From: Bacteroidales bacterium
GTDB lineage: Bacteria; Bacteroidota; Bacteroidia; Bacteroidales; Tenuifilaceae
Direction of reading: 5' to 3'
NCBI GenBank assembly: GCA_013141385.1
Contig: JABFRB010000028.1
Location: forward strand, 1 to 64,000
DNA: 64,000 nt
Under the pieces are notes generated by a model. That model was not told where the DNA came from. It did not search any database and worked only from the letters and a program-made list of their open reading frames with translations. Positions 27,128 to 36,668 of this stretch are shown one piece after another (the stretch's first letter is position 1; each line of letters begins with the position of its first letter). Position numbers and translations under genes: made by a program.

Positions 27128-28117
27128 TTATAAAAATCCTAATAAAGTATTTTCTTCCTCAGTGAAATTCAAAGATGAATTCTTCTTCTTAATTTTTTTT
27201 ATCAACTCCAAAGTATTAGCAACAAATGCTCTGTGCTCTGGGATATTGGGATTAAATGGCTTGTGGTTAACCGCAGAAATAACTTTTTCTATCTCCTCCA
27301 TTAAGGTTATTGATTTTGATTCAATTAAAGATTTTTTAAACTTTTCCCAGATATATTCAACAGCCACTTTTGAGGGATGCAGCATATCATCGGCATAATA
27401 ACGATAATCACGCAAATCGTCCATTAAAATTTCGTACGATGGGAAGTAAAAAGCATTATCAGGGTATTTGAGGATCAATTTATGGATTGCAACATTAAGA
27501 ATTGATTTACTTTGCTGATTTCCAACAGCACCATCTTTCCAATGTCGAACAGGGCTTATCGTAAAAACAATTTTACTGCATGGTGTCTGGCTCAAAAGCA
27601 AATCAATCAGTTCAGACCATGATGTCACAATCTCCTCAACGCTCATCAAGTTATTATTAAATTCTTTTGATGGAACCTTATGGCAATTTGTAACGGGTTG
27701 ATTATTCTCCTTAAGGTAGTATACCCTAGCCGTTCCGAAGGTTACAAGTAAGCAATTTGCACTTTTAATAAATTTATTTGCATGTGATAAATCATAGTTA
27801 ATCATCGCAAGACATTTGTTCTTATCTGAAGAGGAGTAACTAGAATGGTGAAGGTAACTATACCATAGACCATCCCTAAACCTAAGATCGGATTCCGTGA
27901 GCGGCGTTGCCTGAATAATACGTTCAATAACAAGTTTTACTGACAATGGGTTATAAACAACCCCAAAAGGATTAACTAAAGCGGGCATCTTGCGCTCAAC
28001 CATAATTCTTCCAATATTCTCAGTAAAACAAGAACCACAAAAGATTATGGGTGTTTTGTAGCTAATATCAAAAGGGAATGGTTGAACATCAACCTCAGTT
28101 CTGAATGCTGGGATCAT
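27128..28117 (-). CDS. GSCFA-domain protein
   Basis: A 329-residue protein of the GSCFA family, named after its GSCFxx motif, seen here as IIFCGSCFTENIGRIM near residue 28. Further family features are NPFGVVYNPLSV, LVTFGTARVY, VFTISPVRHWKDG and YYADDMLHPSKVAVEYIWEKF, where the Ser and the Asp-x-x-His recall SGNH/GDSL esterases. I start at the ATG at 28117 rather than 28174. This overlaps the end of the lipase-like gene by 23 bp, suggesting translational coupling. Family members are thought to be hydrolases; the substrate is unknown. Confidence 0.88.
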   Translation of the reverse strand: MIPAFRTEVDVQPFPFDISYKTPIIFCGSCFTENIGRIMVERKMPALVNPFGVVYNPLSVKLVIERIIQATPLTESDLRFRDGLWYSYLHHSSYSSSDKNKCLAMINYDLSHANKFIKSANCLLVTFGTARVYYLKENNQPVTNCHKVPSKEFNNNLMSVEEIVTSWSELIDLLLSQTPCSKIVFTISPVRHWKDGAVGNQQSKSILNVAIHKLILKYPDNAFYFPSYEILMDDLRDYRYYADDMLHPSKVAVEYIWEKFKKSLIESKSITLMEEIEKVISAVNHKPFNPNIPEHRAFVANTLELIKKIKKKNSSLNFTEEENTLLGFL

Positions 28118-28964
28118 CGCATTTTTTAAAATCAATATCCATTTTAGAATCAATCCATTTAATGATTTCTTCAAATACTATCCCCCGTACAGTTTCATTG
28201 TGTAACTCGTGGTACATGTTAGGCCAAGGAATAAAGGTGCCACAATTAAGACTAGTCGAAAACTCTTTAGAAGCATTAAACGAGGTAATCTGATCGGCCT
28301 CCCCATGCATTAAAAGAACAGGCGTTTTAATTCCCTTTGCATACTTCAGGGCAAACTCACCTGCATTTCTTAAGGCAACATATAATTTAGGTGTAATTCG
28401 ATTGTGATTGAGAGGATCGTTCTTATACTTCCAAACCTCTTCATCTAAATGTGAAATTTCAGAGGGTAAAACAGAAGACTTCATTGGTAGGAATGGAGCG
28501 ATGTAATTAAGTACCGAGGCTAAGAAATTTAATAATGGGGAAATTGGTTTTGTCAATTTTAGCCAAGGTGATGTTGAAATGATAGCGTTTACACTACAGC
28601 ATCTGCGAATAGCGTGATTTAATACAATGTTACCTCCCATGCTATGACCATAGAGGATTACTGGCATATTTGGAAAAAACTCTTTCCCTTTAGTAATCGC
28701 TAAATCAACTTCAAGAAGTAACTGCTCATAATGGTGAATGTGACCCCGTTGACCGTCCGAAAGACCATGACCTATATGATCCCATGTAAGAAATGCATAT
28801 CCTTTATTCACAAATATCTCCGCCCAATGCAGATAACGTTTGGAATGCTCGCCATGTCCATGTACAAAAAGTATCAGGGCTTTGGGTGTTGTTCCCGGAG
28901 AAACATGCCAGACAAATAGTTTATGATTTCGGGGTGTAACCCAAAGTAGTTCTACCATTTTCAT
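28095..28964 (-). CDS. Alpha/beta hydrolase, monoacylglycerol lipase/lysophospholipase type
   Basis: A serine hydrolase with oxyanion region LFVHGHGEHSKRY, nucleophile elbow YGHSMGG, catalytic Asp in LMHGEADQITS and final His in MYHELHNE. This is the arrangement of PldB/monoglyceride lipases. The frame is open up to 29144, overlapping queG. The ATG at 28964 (or 28958) gives the normal family start (MVELLWVTPRN...), so I use it, but an N-terminal extension with a hydrophobic segment cannot be excluded. It overlaps the GSCFA gene and follows queG in the run that begins with sufB. Confidence 0.87.
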   Translation of the reverse strand: MKMVELLWVTPRNHKLFVWHVSPGTTPKALILFVHGHGEHSKRYLHWAEIFVNKGYAFLTWDHIGHGLSDGQRGHIHHYEQLLLEVDLAITKGKEFFPNMPVILYGHSMGGNIVLNHAIRRCCSVNAIISTSPWLKLTKPISPLLNFLASVLNYIAPFLPMKSSVLPSEISHLDEEVWKYKNDPLNHNRITPKLYVALRNAGEFALKYAKGIKTPVLLMHGEADQITSFNASKEFSTSLNCGTFIPWPNMYHELHNETVRGIVFEEIIKWIDSKMDIDFKKCDDPSIQN

Positions 28965-29121
28965 AAAAATAAATAAAAAGCCAAGATAGTAAATAATTGA
29001 TAATGTTGTATGTGTAATAGAAAATGAAGGATGAAAAACAATTGTATTACTCCAGATATTAAATTTTAGTGGCATTTTGATATAAAACTTGCGAATTGTT
29101 TTAAGGTTTTTAAGTGATATT

Positions 29122-30057
29122 CTATTGATTAGAATTCGTAACAATTTTTTTCCATCCAGTTCTAAGTAAAGGCGTATTATTAAAAATCATATTAAAATTT
29201 TCATTGGATATTGTTCGCATTTCTTCTGGAGAAAGGCTTAATATCTCCTGCTTTGACATTAACTCTTCACATTTTGATATAGTAATTTTACTATTCCAAG
29301 GGCAGACTTCCTGGCAAATATCGCAGCCAAAGCACCAGCCATTTAGCATTTTAACTTCATCATCAGTCAATGCTGATTTTTTTTCAATTGTTAGGTATGA
29401 TATACATTTTCGTGAATCGATAACACTTGGCGATACAATTGCTCCAGTTGGGCAAGCATCCATGCAACGTGTGCATGTTCCACAATGGTTTCTAATTTCT
29501 GCGATAGAAGGTTCAACCTCAAGATCAACTATCAACTCACCAATAAAAGTATATGATCCTAATTTGGGATTTATCAACAAGGAATTTTTACCAATCCAGC
29601 CTAACCCTGTGCGAACAGCCCATGTTTTTTCCAGAACTGGGGCAGAATCAACAAAGACTCTCCCCTCAACTTGTCCAAACTCTTTTTGGATTAACTCAAG
29701 TAGTAGATATAATTTATCCCTTACAACATCATGATAATCGTGACTAAGAGCGTAACGGGAAATTTTTGGAGATTCCGTTGATATTCTTGGACTCCCTGAA
29801 TAGTAGTTGATTAGAACAGATATTACAGATTTAGCATTAGGTACAAGAATTCTGGGATCTAGTCGTTTTTCGAGATTTCGTTCCATGTAGGCCATCTCTC
29901 CATTCATTCCTTCTGCCAACCAATGCTTAATATGACTATCTTCTTCCGCTAAAAAACTGGCAGAGGATACCCCACAAGCATCAAAGCCTATTTCAAGGGC
30001 AAGAGATTTGATTTTTTGTTCTTTAGTCGCTGACTGTTGCTTGGCTTCGCCATTCAT
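29122..30057 (-). CDS. queG: Epoxyqueuosine reductase QueG
   Basis: A 311-residue enzyme that reduces epoxyqueuosine to queuosine in tRNA using cobalamin and two [4Fe-4S] clusters. Visible are YMERNLEKRLDPRILVPNAKSVISVL, RYALSHDYHDVVRDKL, FVDSAPVLEKTWAVRTGLGWIGKNSLLINPKLGS, the ferredoxin cluster CGTCTRCMDACPTGA and a second CFGCDICQEVCPWN. It ends at the core; the HEAT-like C-terminal extension found in some homologues is absent. Its position behind the SUF genes is sensible for an Fe-S enzyme. Confidence 0.95.
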   Translation of the reverse strand: MNGEAKQQSATKEQKIKSLALEIGFDACGVSSASFLAEEDSHIKHWLAEGMNGEMAYMERNLEKRLDPRILVPNAKSVISVLINYYSGSPRISTESPKISRYALSHDYHDVVRDKLYLLLELIQKEFGQVEGRVFVDSAPVLEKTWAVRTGLGWIGKNSLLINPKLGSYTFIGELIVDLEVEPSIAEIRNHCGTCTRCMDACPTGAIVSPSVIDSRKCISYLTIEKKSALTDDEVKMLNGWCFGCDICQEVCPWNSKITISKCEELMSKQEILSLSPEEMRTISNENFNMIFNNTPLLRTGWKKIVTNSNQ

Positions 30058-30076
30058 ATTTATTCGGGGATTCGTT

Positions 30077-30100
30077 CAACTGTCAACTAAAAAATGTCAA
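30077..30100. repeat. CTGTCAACTAAA-type short repeat (copy 1)
   Basis: CAACTGTCAACTAAA...TGTCAA in the spacer between the sufT-like gene and queG. Related stretches lie at 32752-32789 and 34192-34240, all in spacers of the same operon. Confidence 0.45.
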
Positions 30101-30102
30101 TA

Positions 30103-30426
30103 CTATAGAAATCCAAGTTCAAGCATAGCCTCTTCGCTCATGCGACTTTTATCCCAAGGGGGATCGAAGGTCAGATTGATTAATGCTTCAGTTATGCCCT
30201 CAACCTTACCCACCTTTTCATGAACTTCATCTAGCAATTCATCTGCCAATGGACAGTTTGGTGCAGTAAGAGTCATTGTTACCTTAACTTTTCTATCCTC
30301 ATCAACATCAACCTCGTAAATAAGGCCTAAATCGTAAATGTTAACGGGTATCTCTGGATCGAAAATATTTTTCAGAACCTTTACAATATCGGCCTCTATT
30401 GCTAGTATATCTCGTTTTGTTTCCAT
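30103..30426 (-). CDS. SufT/PaaD-like MIP18-family Fe-S assembly protein
   Basis: A 107-residue protein of the MIP18 (DUF59) family from the ATG at 30426; an upstream in-frame start at 30471 would add 15 residues. Core signature: FDPEIPVNIYDLGLIYEVDV, then VTMTLTAPNCPLADEL with the conserved Cys, and FDPPWDKSRMSEEAMLELGFL. Family members help mature Fe-S proteins. It lies downstream of sufE and upstream of queG, as is typical in Bacteroidota SUF clusters. Confidence 0.92.
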   Translation of the reverse strand: METKRDILAIEADIVKVLKNIFDPEIPVNIYDLGLIYEVDVDEDRKVKVTMTLTAPNCPLADELLDEVHEKVGKVEGITEALINLTFDPPWDKSRMSEEAMLELGFL

Positions 30427-30469
30427 AATAGTAATAATTTTATTCCACAAATAATTAAATCCTTTAACC

Positions 30470-30515
30470 ACATAGTTTCATGAAGGAATCCACTAAGAAA
30501 CACAAAGGAAAACTT
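30470..30515. repeat. Fragment of 'CACAAAG' intergenic repeat
   Basis: TTTCATGAAGGAATCCACTAAG then AAACACAAAGG resembles one arm of the repeat family seen at 5414-5523. It lies in the sufE to sufT-like spacer. Confidence 0.35.
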
Positions 30516-30573
30516 ATTAATACCTAATGGTTAGATTGACCTTAGCGTTCATTTGTAGTTGATATTTCATGGA

Positions 30574-31005
30574 TCAATTATTAAGTTTCGATTGGTATGC
30601 AATTGCATAGAGTCTCATCTGCTTAACCATTGCAACAAGCCCATTCGAGCGGGTTGGGGAAAGATTCTCCTTTAGCCCAATCTTATCAATAAAGTAAAGA
30701 TCCGCATCAATTATCTCTTTGGGTGTTCGTTGGTTTAATACTTGAATGAGCAGTGCAACAATACCTTTGGTTATGATCGCATCGCTATCTGCCGAAAAAA
30801 GAATTCTTCCGTTTTCAAGTTCAGCATCAAGCCAAACCTTACTTTGGCAACCTTTAATAAGGTAAGATTCCGTGCGCTTCTTCTCATCTATTGGAGGAAG
30901 GTCTTTCCCCAACTCTATAAGCTGTTGGTATTTATCCATCCAATCGTCAAAAACGCTAAAATCGTCAATTATCCTATCCTGTACCTCGTTTAAAGTCATC
31001 TCCAT
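30574..31005 (-). CDS. sufE: SufE, sulfur-transfer activator of SufS
   Basis: A 143-residue protein starting at the ATG at 31005; the longer frame would run into the upstream gene. SufE accepts persulfide sulfur from SufS on its conserved Cys, seen here in YLIKGCQSKVWL. Further family features are DWMDKYQQLIELGKDLPP, SDAIITKGIVALL and GLKENLSPTRSNGLVAMVKQM. It lies 4 bp after the YcxB-like gene and belongs to the SUF operon. Confidence 0.95.
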   Translation of the reverse strand: MEMTLNEVQDRIIDDFSVFDDWMDKYQQLIELGKDLPPIDEKKRTESYLIKGCQSKVWLDAELENGRILFSADSDAIITKGIVALLIQVLNQRTPKEIIDADLYFIDKIGLKENLSPTRSNGLVAMVKQMRLYAIAYQSKLNN

Positions 31006-31009
31006 TATT

Positions 31010-31468
31010 TTAAATCTTCTTAATAATTTCTTTTTCAAACCATTCTCTATCCCCAACGCTCTTAAAAGATTCGACAGGAAGATAAATAAAATCAATTTTT
31101 GATGTGTAAAGTAAATAATACTTTCTGTTTCTTTCTACACTTCGAAAAAAACGAGTTTCAATGGATGTTGATGTACCATTCACAATTATTACATCGATTT
31201 TATCAGAATCAATTTCATAGTGTCTTTCCAGAAGAAATAGCCCATTATTATTAGCAAACGTCCAATACTGGTATGCCATAACCGCCTGAATAAGAATTAA
31301 CGCTGCAATTATGAAATACGCAAAAGAATCTCCTTGTTTAAGTAATAAAAGTAATACCAGCATAATCCAAATCCAAGCCACTAACCACCAGCGTTTTTTC
31401 AAATAGCTTGTGATCAAAATCTTGAATAGCTCTTTTTCAGTTAATGTTATTTGTTCAGTTACTATCAT
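31010..31468 (-). CDS. YcxB-like membrane protein within the SUF operon
   Basis: A 152-residue protein with two adjacent membrane segments (about residues 27-43 and 48-65) and a cytosolic C-terminal domain with ERHYEIDSDKIDVIIVNGTSTSIETRFFRSVERNRKYYLLYTS, which resembles the YcxB-like domain. It sits between sufS (32-bp gap) and sufE (4-bp gap), an unusual guest in an iron-sulfur operon. Role unknown. Confidence 0.75.
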   Translation of the reverse strand: MIVTEQITLTEKELFKILITSYLKKRWWLVAWIWIMLVLLLLLKQGDSFAYFIIAALILIQAVMAYQYWTFANNNGLFLLERHYEIDSDKIDVIIVNGTSTSIETRFFRSVERNRKYYLLYTSKIDFIYLPVESFKSVGDREWFEKEIIKKI

Positions 31469-31500
31469 GGTTTTTACTAAATTTTATTTATTCCTCTGGC

Positions 31501-32727
31501 TTACCCAAACATCTCTTTTATCTTCTTAACACCATCAATCAACCTATCAATCTCCTCAAAAGTATTGTAAAATGCTAATGAAGCCCTAACGGTGCCATCA
31601 ATAGCAAAATGAGCCATCACAGGCTGGGTGCAATGATTTCCGGTGCGGACGGCAATGCCCATTTTATCGAGTATCATTCCTGTATCGTAGGGATGAATGT
31701 TTTCAACCAAAAATGATACTATTGGTGCTTTATGCTGAGCATTCCCTATAATCCTTACACCGTCAATAGCAAGTAATTTTGATGTAGCATATTTTAATAA
31801 CTCAGTTTCATATGCTGTGGCTGCCTCAATGCCAATAGATTTATAGTATTTAATAGCAGAAGATAATCCAGCCGCTCCTATATAATTTGCAGTACCAGCC
31901 TCAAACTTAAATGGGAGTTCATTGTATACGGTTTTTTCAAATGTTACTCCTCGTGGGGCAACCATATCTCCCCCTCCCTGCCAAGGGACTATTGCGTTTA
32001 ACAGTTTTTCTTTACCATATAAAACGCCTATTCCAGTGGGTCCATATATTTTATGTCCTGCAATTGCATAAAAATCTGCATCCAGATCCTGAACATCAAT
32101 AATACCATGCTTAACTCCTTGTGCGCCATCTATCAAAACTGGAACATTATACTTATGTGCTTTTTTAATGATTTCCTTGATTGGGTTTACAGTTCCAAGA
32201 GAATTTGAAACGTGAGTTACCGCCAGAATACGTGTTTTTGAGGTGATTAGTTCATCTAACTTTTCGATGATTAGTTCCCCATTATCATCGAAGGGTAAAA
32301 CTTTAAGTTTTGCCTTTTTGCGCTCGCATAACATCTGCCATGGAACGATATTGGAATGATGCTCCATTTCTGAGACAATTACCTCGTCCCCCTCATGAAC
32401 AAAAGTTTCTCCAAACGAGAAGGCAATCATGTTAATTGAGGCTGTTGCTCCAGAGGTAAAAATCACCTCATTTGTTTTTTTTGCATTAATAAAACTTCGA
32501 ACTGTTTCACGAGCCTCTTCATAGGCTTTTGTTGACTCCTCGCTCAACTTATGAACTCCCCGATGAATATTAGCATTGATGCTGTTATGGAAATGAGTTA
32601 TTGCATCGAGAACTACTTGAGGTTTCTGCGTTGTTGCCCCATTATCGAAGTATGCAAGAGGCTTCCCGTAAAGAGTTTGATTTAATATTGGGAAATCTTG
32701 ACGAATTTTATTAATATCTAATGACAT
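31501..32727 (-). CDS. sufS: SufS-type cysteine desulfurase
   Basis: A 408-residue PLP enzyme (group II cysteine desulfurase) that releases sulfur from cysteine for cluster assembly. Visible are YFDNGATTQKP at the start, HHSNIVPWQ, DGAQGVKH, the PLP Lys in AGHKIYGPTGIG and the active-site Cys in RTGNHCTQP near the C-terminus. Length is normal. It is located after sufD in a complete sufBCDSE set. Confidence 0.97.
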   Translation of the reverse strand: MSLDINKIRQDFPILNQTLYGKPLAYFDNGATTQKPQVVLDAITHFHNSINANIHRGVHKLSEESTKAYEEARETVRSFINAKKTNEVIFTSGATASINMIAFSFGETFVHEGDEVIVSEMEHHSNIVPWQMLCERKKAKLKVLPFDDNGELIIEKLDELITSKTRILAVTHVSNSLGTVNPIKEIIKKAHKYNVPVLIDGAQGVKHGIIDVQDLDADFYAIAGHKIYGPTGIGVLYGKEKLLNAIVPWQGGGDMVAPRGVTFEKTVYNELPFKFEAGTANYIGAAGLSSAIKYYKSIGIEAATAYETELLKYATSKLLAIDGVRIIGNAQHKAPIVSFLVENIHPYDTGMILDKMGIAVRTGNHCTQPVMAHFAIDGTVRASLAFYNTFEEIDRLIDGVKKIKEMFG

Positions 32728-32751
32728 AAAATATTTTTTTAAGATTTACGA

Positions 32752-32789
32752 TAACTGTCAACTAAATACAGTCAACCTCAACCGTCAAC
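32752..32789. repeat. CTGTCAACTAAA-type short repeat (copy 2)
   Basis: AACTGTCAACTAAATACAGT followed by CAACCTCAACCGTCAAC in the sufD-sufS spacer. Confidence 0.45.
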
Positions 32790-32793
32790 GAAT

Positions 32794-34158
32794 CTAACAG
32801 CAATGCATAGGACAATTATGGCATCTTGATAGTTCCCCGCGAAGACGTTTGTTTACCAGATCATCAATTCTATCGCGAAGCGGGTCAACGCTGATTTTCT
32901 TCACAACATCATGTGCAAATCCAAACATCAGCAGTAACATCGCTTCCTTCTCACCAATACCTCTTGTCTGCATATAAAATTTGGCTTCCAAGTCGAGTTG
33001 TCCAACGGTTGCACCATGACTACATTTAACATCATCAGCATAAATTTCAAGTTGAGGCTTTGTGTTCATCTTGGCATCAGCGGTTAGAAGTAGATTATTA
33101 TTCGCTTGAAATGCCTGTGTTTGTTGAGCACCCCTTCTTACCAATATTCTACCGTTAAATGCCCCAGTTGCCTGATCATCAAGGATACCTTTGAATAATT
33201 CAGTGCTAGTACAATGTGGTTTAGCATGATCAATAAACGAATAGTTATCGATATGCTGGGTTCTATCATTTAAGTAAAGTCCGAAGGAGTTATTCTCACA
33301 TCCTTCCTCATCAAGAAGAACATCTAGATTATTTCTTATAAATCCACCATGAAGGGTAATTGTGTTGGTTGTAACCTTCGAGTCTCTAAGTTGACGAATG
33401 TAAACATGCGAAATTTGTGATGAATCGTTGTGTTCGTTCTGCATCTTTACAAAATCCAGCGTAGAAGATGATTCCGTAATAATTTCAGTGACAACGTTCG
33501 AAAGAAATTTCTGTGAAGAAAGCGTATGATCACATACAACAATACTCGCTTTACTTCGCTCTTCAAGTATTATTAGGTTTCTGTACTGAACAAGAAGATT
33601 TTCATCAGACATTAAAAGATTGATAATCTGAATAGGTCTATCAAGTTCGACTCCTTTAGGAACATATATAAAAACACCATCTTGAACGAAAGCAGTGTTA
33701 AGCGAAACAAGTCCTTCGCCATTATTATCGGCAATTGTATTGTAATACTTCGAAACTATTTCGGGATACTTTATTGCTGCTTCGGATAAACTGCCATATA
33801 TCAATCCATTATCGAGTTTGGTGATTTTTTCACCTTTAGGAAGATAGAATCCATTCAAAACCAAAGCTAAATCAGTTCCAATTTCTGGGATATCACACCT
33901 AAAAATATCATCAATTTGGAAAGTAATATTTTTAGGAGCAAAGTATTTTTCAAAATCTTGTGAGAATAGAGGCTCAATTTTCGAGTATTTATACTTCTCG
34001 TTTTTAGCATCGGGCAGTCCCAGAAGGTTGAAATTCTCTATAGCCTCCTGTCTTCCCCTATTCAATATTGGAGCTGAGTTATCGGTAATAAGATCAAGGT
34101 TGCTAAGATAAAGGTCTACCAAATCCTCCTTGATCGATATAGTTGTTGATTTACTCAT
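32794..34158 (-). CDS. sufD: SufD, Fe-S scaffold component
   Basis: A 454-residue member of the SufB/SufD family. It has the right-handed beta-helix body and the C-terminal CSHGATVGQLD and LRGELSRCHNCPMHCC. SufD pairs with SufB on SufC to form the SufBC2D scaffold that builds [4Fe-4S] clusters. The Cys-rich tail (four Cys in the last ten residues) is a feature seen in Bacteroidota SufD. It follows sufC in the operon. Confidence 0.95.
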   Translation of the reverse strand: MSKSTTISIKEDLVDLYLSNLDLITDNSAPILNRGRQEAIENFNLLGLPDAKNEKYKYSKIEPLFSQDFEKYFAPKNITFQIDDIFRCDIPEIGTDLALVLNGFYLPKGEKITKLDNGLIYGSLSEAAIKYPEIVSKYYNTIADNNGEGLVSLNTAFVQDGVFIYVPKGVELDRPIQIINLLMSDENLLVQYRNLIILEERSKASIVVCDHTLSSQKFLSNVVTEIITESSSTLDFVKMQNEHNDSSQISHVYIRQLRDSKVTTNTITLHGGFIRNNLDVLLDEEGCENNSFGLYLNDRTQHIDNYSFIDHAKPHCTSTELFKGILDDQATGAFNGRILVRRGAQQTQAFQANNNLLLTADAKMNTKPQLEIYADDVKCSHGATVGQLDLEAKFYMQTRGIGEKEAMLLLMFGFAHDVVKKISVDPLRDRIDDLVNKRLRGELSRCHNCPMHCC

Positions 34159-34191
34159 TTAAATTTTTATTAGATTGTTATCTTTGTTAAA

Positions 34192-34240
34192 GACAGTCAA
34201 TGAAATATCTGTCAACTGATAACAAAAATCTGTTAACTAA
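34192..34240. repeat. CTGTCAACTAAA-type short repeat (copy 3)
   Basis: ACAGTCAATGAAATATCTGT, then CAACTG and CTGTTAACTAAA, in the sufC-sufD spacer. Confidence 0.45.
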
Positions 34241-34243
34241 ATC

Positions 34244-34990
34244 CTACTCACCATTTTTAATCCAATCATACCCTTTCTCCTCAAGTTCAAGTGCAAGTTC
34301 TTTGCCAGCACTTTTTACAATTTTACCACTGTAAAGGATATGTACAAAGTCTGGAACAATATAGTCAAGCAATCTTTGATAGTGTGTAATTACTATTGAA
34401 GCGTTATCTGGGCGTTTTAACTTATTTACACCATTTGCCACAATGCGCAACGCATCGATATCGAGACCAGAATCAGTCTCATCAAGAATCGAGAGCTTCG
34501 GTTCAAGCATCGCCATCTGAAAGATTTCATTTTTCTTCTTTTCTCCTCCAGAGAATCCTTCGTTCACTGAGCGATTGGTTAATGCAGAATCAATTTCAAC
34601 GAGTTCTTTCTTCTCGCGCATCATTTTTAAAAAATCTGATGCGGATAATGGTTCTAATCCCCTGTATTTACGTTGCTCATTAACAGCCGCTTTCATAAAG
34701 TTAACCATGCTAACGCCTGGTATTTCAATAGGATATTGAAAACTTAGAAATAACCCTTCACGCGAACGAACTTCGGGTGATAGATCAAGTAAATTTTTCC
34801 CGTTGAAAAGGATCTCACCATGTGTCACCTCAAAGATTTCTCTCCCTGCAAGAACCGCAGCAAGCGTGCTTTTTCCAGAGCCATTGGGTCCCATGATCGC
34901 ATGAACTTCACCTGCGTTAATCTCTAGATTAATTCCCTTTAATATCTCTTTGCCTTTTATGTTGGCGTGTAAGTTTTTAATTACTAGCAT
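34244..34990 (-). CDS. sufC: SufC ATPase
   Basis: A 248-residue ABC-type ATPase without membrane domain. Walker A is GPNGSGKSTLA, the ABC signature FSGGEKKKNE and Walker B LSILDETDSGLD, the last being the SufC-type variant. It drives conformational change in the SufBC2D scaffold. It lies about 117 bp after sufB, with a repeat of the CACAAAG family in the gap. Confidence 0.98.
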   Translation of the reverse strand: MLVIKNLHANIKGKEILKGINLEINAGEVHAIMGPNGSGKSTLAAVLAGREIFEVTHGEILFNGKNLLDLSPEVRSREGLFLSFQYPIEIPGVSMVNFMKAAVNEQRKYRGLEPLSASDFLKMMREKKELVEIDSALTNRSVNEGFSGGEKKKNEIFQMAMLEPKLSILDETDSGLDIDALRIVANGVNKLKRPDNASIVITHYQRLLDYIVPDFVHILYSGKIVKSAGKELALELEEKGYDWIKNGE

Positions 34991-35022
34991 ATTAAAATGT
35001 TTATTATAAATCTTTCTTGAAT

Positions 35023-35081
35023 TTTTGTGCCTTTGTAACTTTGCATCAATAATTAAACGCTAAGGCTCAAAGACGCTAAGT
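35023..35081. repeat. Inverted repeat, 'CACGCAAAG' family copy
   Basis: TTTTTGTGCCTTTGTAACTT (from 35024) is complementary, imperfectly, to AACGCTAAGGCTCAAAGACG (from 35057). Same family as 5414-5523; it sits in the sufB-sufC spacer and could tune expression of the distal genes. Confidence 0.5.
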
Positions 35082-35107
35082 ATCTTAAACTTTATTATCT
35101 GCAAATA

Positions 35108-36553
35108 TTACCCAACACTTCCCTCAAGACTAATCTGTAGCAATTTCTGCGCTTCAACAGCAAACTCCATCGGAAGTTTATTTAACACCTCCTTTGCATA
35201 ACCATTTATTATAAGTCCAATCGCATCCTCGGTGGATAAGCCTCTCTGATTACAATAAAAGATTTGATCTTCGCCTATCTTAGAAGTTGTTGCTTCGTGT
35301 TCAACTATTGCAGTTGGATTATCAACCTCAATGTATGGAAATGTATGTGCTCCGCATTTATCGCCTAAAAGAAGTGAATCACACTGTGAGAAATTTCTTG
35401 CATTCTCTGCCCCTTTAAGAACCTTAACCAACCCCCTATAACTATTATTACTAACCCCCGCGGAAATGCCTTTTGAGATAATATGGCTACGGGTATTTTT
35501 ACCAATATGAATCATCTTTGTTCCTGTATCGGCTTGTTGATGATTGTTTGTTACCGCTACCGAATTAAACTCTCCGTATGAATTATCCCCTAGAAGTATA
35601 CAACTCGGATATTTCCAAGTAATTGCAGAACCCGTTTCAACCTGAGTCCACGATATCTTACTATTCTTTCCCCTACAAATCCCACGCTTGGTGACAAAGT
35701 TGTAAATTCCGCCTTTACCATTCTTATCACCCGGATACCAGTTTTGAACTGTAGAATATTTAACTTCGGCGTTTTCAAGAGCAACAATTTCGACTACTGC
35801 CGCATGCAACTGATTCTCATCACGAACAGGAGCAGTACAACCTTCCAAATAGCTAACATAACTATCAGCCTCGGCTACAATAAGCGTACGTTCGAATTGA
35901 CCAGTATTTGCAGCGTTTATCCTGAAATAGGTGCTTAACTCCATTGGGCATCGAACACCTCTGGGAATATAGCAGAACGAACCATCGCTAAAAACAGCAG
36001 AGTTTAGAGCGGCAAAATAGTTATCGGTTGTAGGAACAACTGATGCAAGGTGTTTCTTAATTAAATCAGGATGTTCACGAATAGCTTCGCTCATCGAACA
36101 GAAAATAATACCATGCTCAGAAAGAGTCTCGCTAAAGGTTGTCTTAACCGATGAACTATCCATAACAGCATCAACGGCTACACCAGATAGTATCTTTTGT
36201 TCATTTAGAGGAATACCTAACTTTTCGAATGTTTCCTTTAGTTCAGGATCTATTTCCTCGCTACTATTTGGGTTTTTCTTACGAGGAGCAGCATAAAAGA
36301 TAATCTCTTGATAGTCAATGTCCGGGACATTTAGGTGAGCCCAAGTAGGCGTTTCCATTGTTAACCAGTAACGATATGCCTTCAAGCGGAATTCAAGCAT
36401 CCACTCTGGTTCTTCCTTTTTTTTTGATATTATCCTCACAACATCCTCGCTTAAGCCTTTGGGAATAATATCTGTTTCAACATCTGTTACAAATCCGTAT
36501 TTATAGTCTCCTGATGTAACCTCGCTTATTATTTTATCCTGATCGTTTGTCAT
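35108..36553 (-). CDS. sufB: SufB, Fe-S scaffold component
   Basis: A 481-residue scaffold protein, with start taken at the ATG at 36553 (MTNDQDK...) rather than 23 codons upstream. Family features: [67 protein letters not shown], and the cluster/sulfur region [19 protein letters not shown]. It is the first gene of the long minus-strand SUF run. Its transcript probably starts at the -7 box at 36661-36668. Confidence 0.97.
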   Translation of the reverse strand: MTNDQDKIISEVTSGDYKYGFVTDVETDIIPKGLSEDVVRIISKKKEEPEWMLEFRLKAYRYWLTMETPTWAHLNVPDIDYQEIIFYAAPRKKNPNSSEEIDPELKETFEKLGIPLNEQKILSGVAVDAVMDSSSVKTTFSETLSEHGIIFCSMSEAIREHPDLIKKHLASVVPTTDNYFAALNSAVFSDGSFCYIPRGVRCPMELSTYFRINAANTGQFERTLIVAEADSYVSYLEGCTAPVRDENQLHAAVVEIVALENAEVKYSTVQNWYPGDKNGKGGIYNFVTKRGICRGKNSKISWTQVETGSAITWKYPSCILLGDNSYGEFNSVAVTNNHQQADTGTKMIHIGKNTRSHIISKGISAGVSNNSYRGLVKVLKGAENARNFSQCDSLLLGDKCGAHTFPYIEVDNPTAIVEHEATTSKIGEDQIFYCNQRGLSTEDAIGLIINGYAKEVLNKLPMEFAVEAQKLLQISLEGSVG

Positions 36554-36660
36554 TGCTAAGAAATCTTTATATCGGTAACTTATGAACAAACTGAAAGTAG
36601 TAATGTTTGCTCCTATATGCAAATAGTAAATTAATAATGTAGAATAATTCTAATTAAGCA

Positions 36661-36668
36661 CAAAGATA
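36661..36668 (-). promoter_or_regulatory. Candidate -7 box (TATCTTTG) for the suf operon
   Basis: Perfect TAnnTTTG match on the minus strand about 110 bp before the sufB ATG, implying a leader of around 100 bases. The -33 region has only a weak TTTC. No obvious iron or IscR-type operator was recognised. Confidence 0.45.

Noticed and set aside
28965-29144. 60-residue N-terminal extension of the lipase-like protein
   Set aside because: It overlaps queG and is not typical of the family; kept only as an alternative start.
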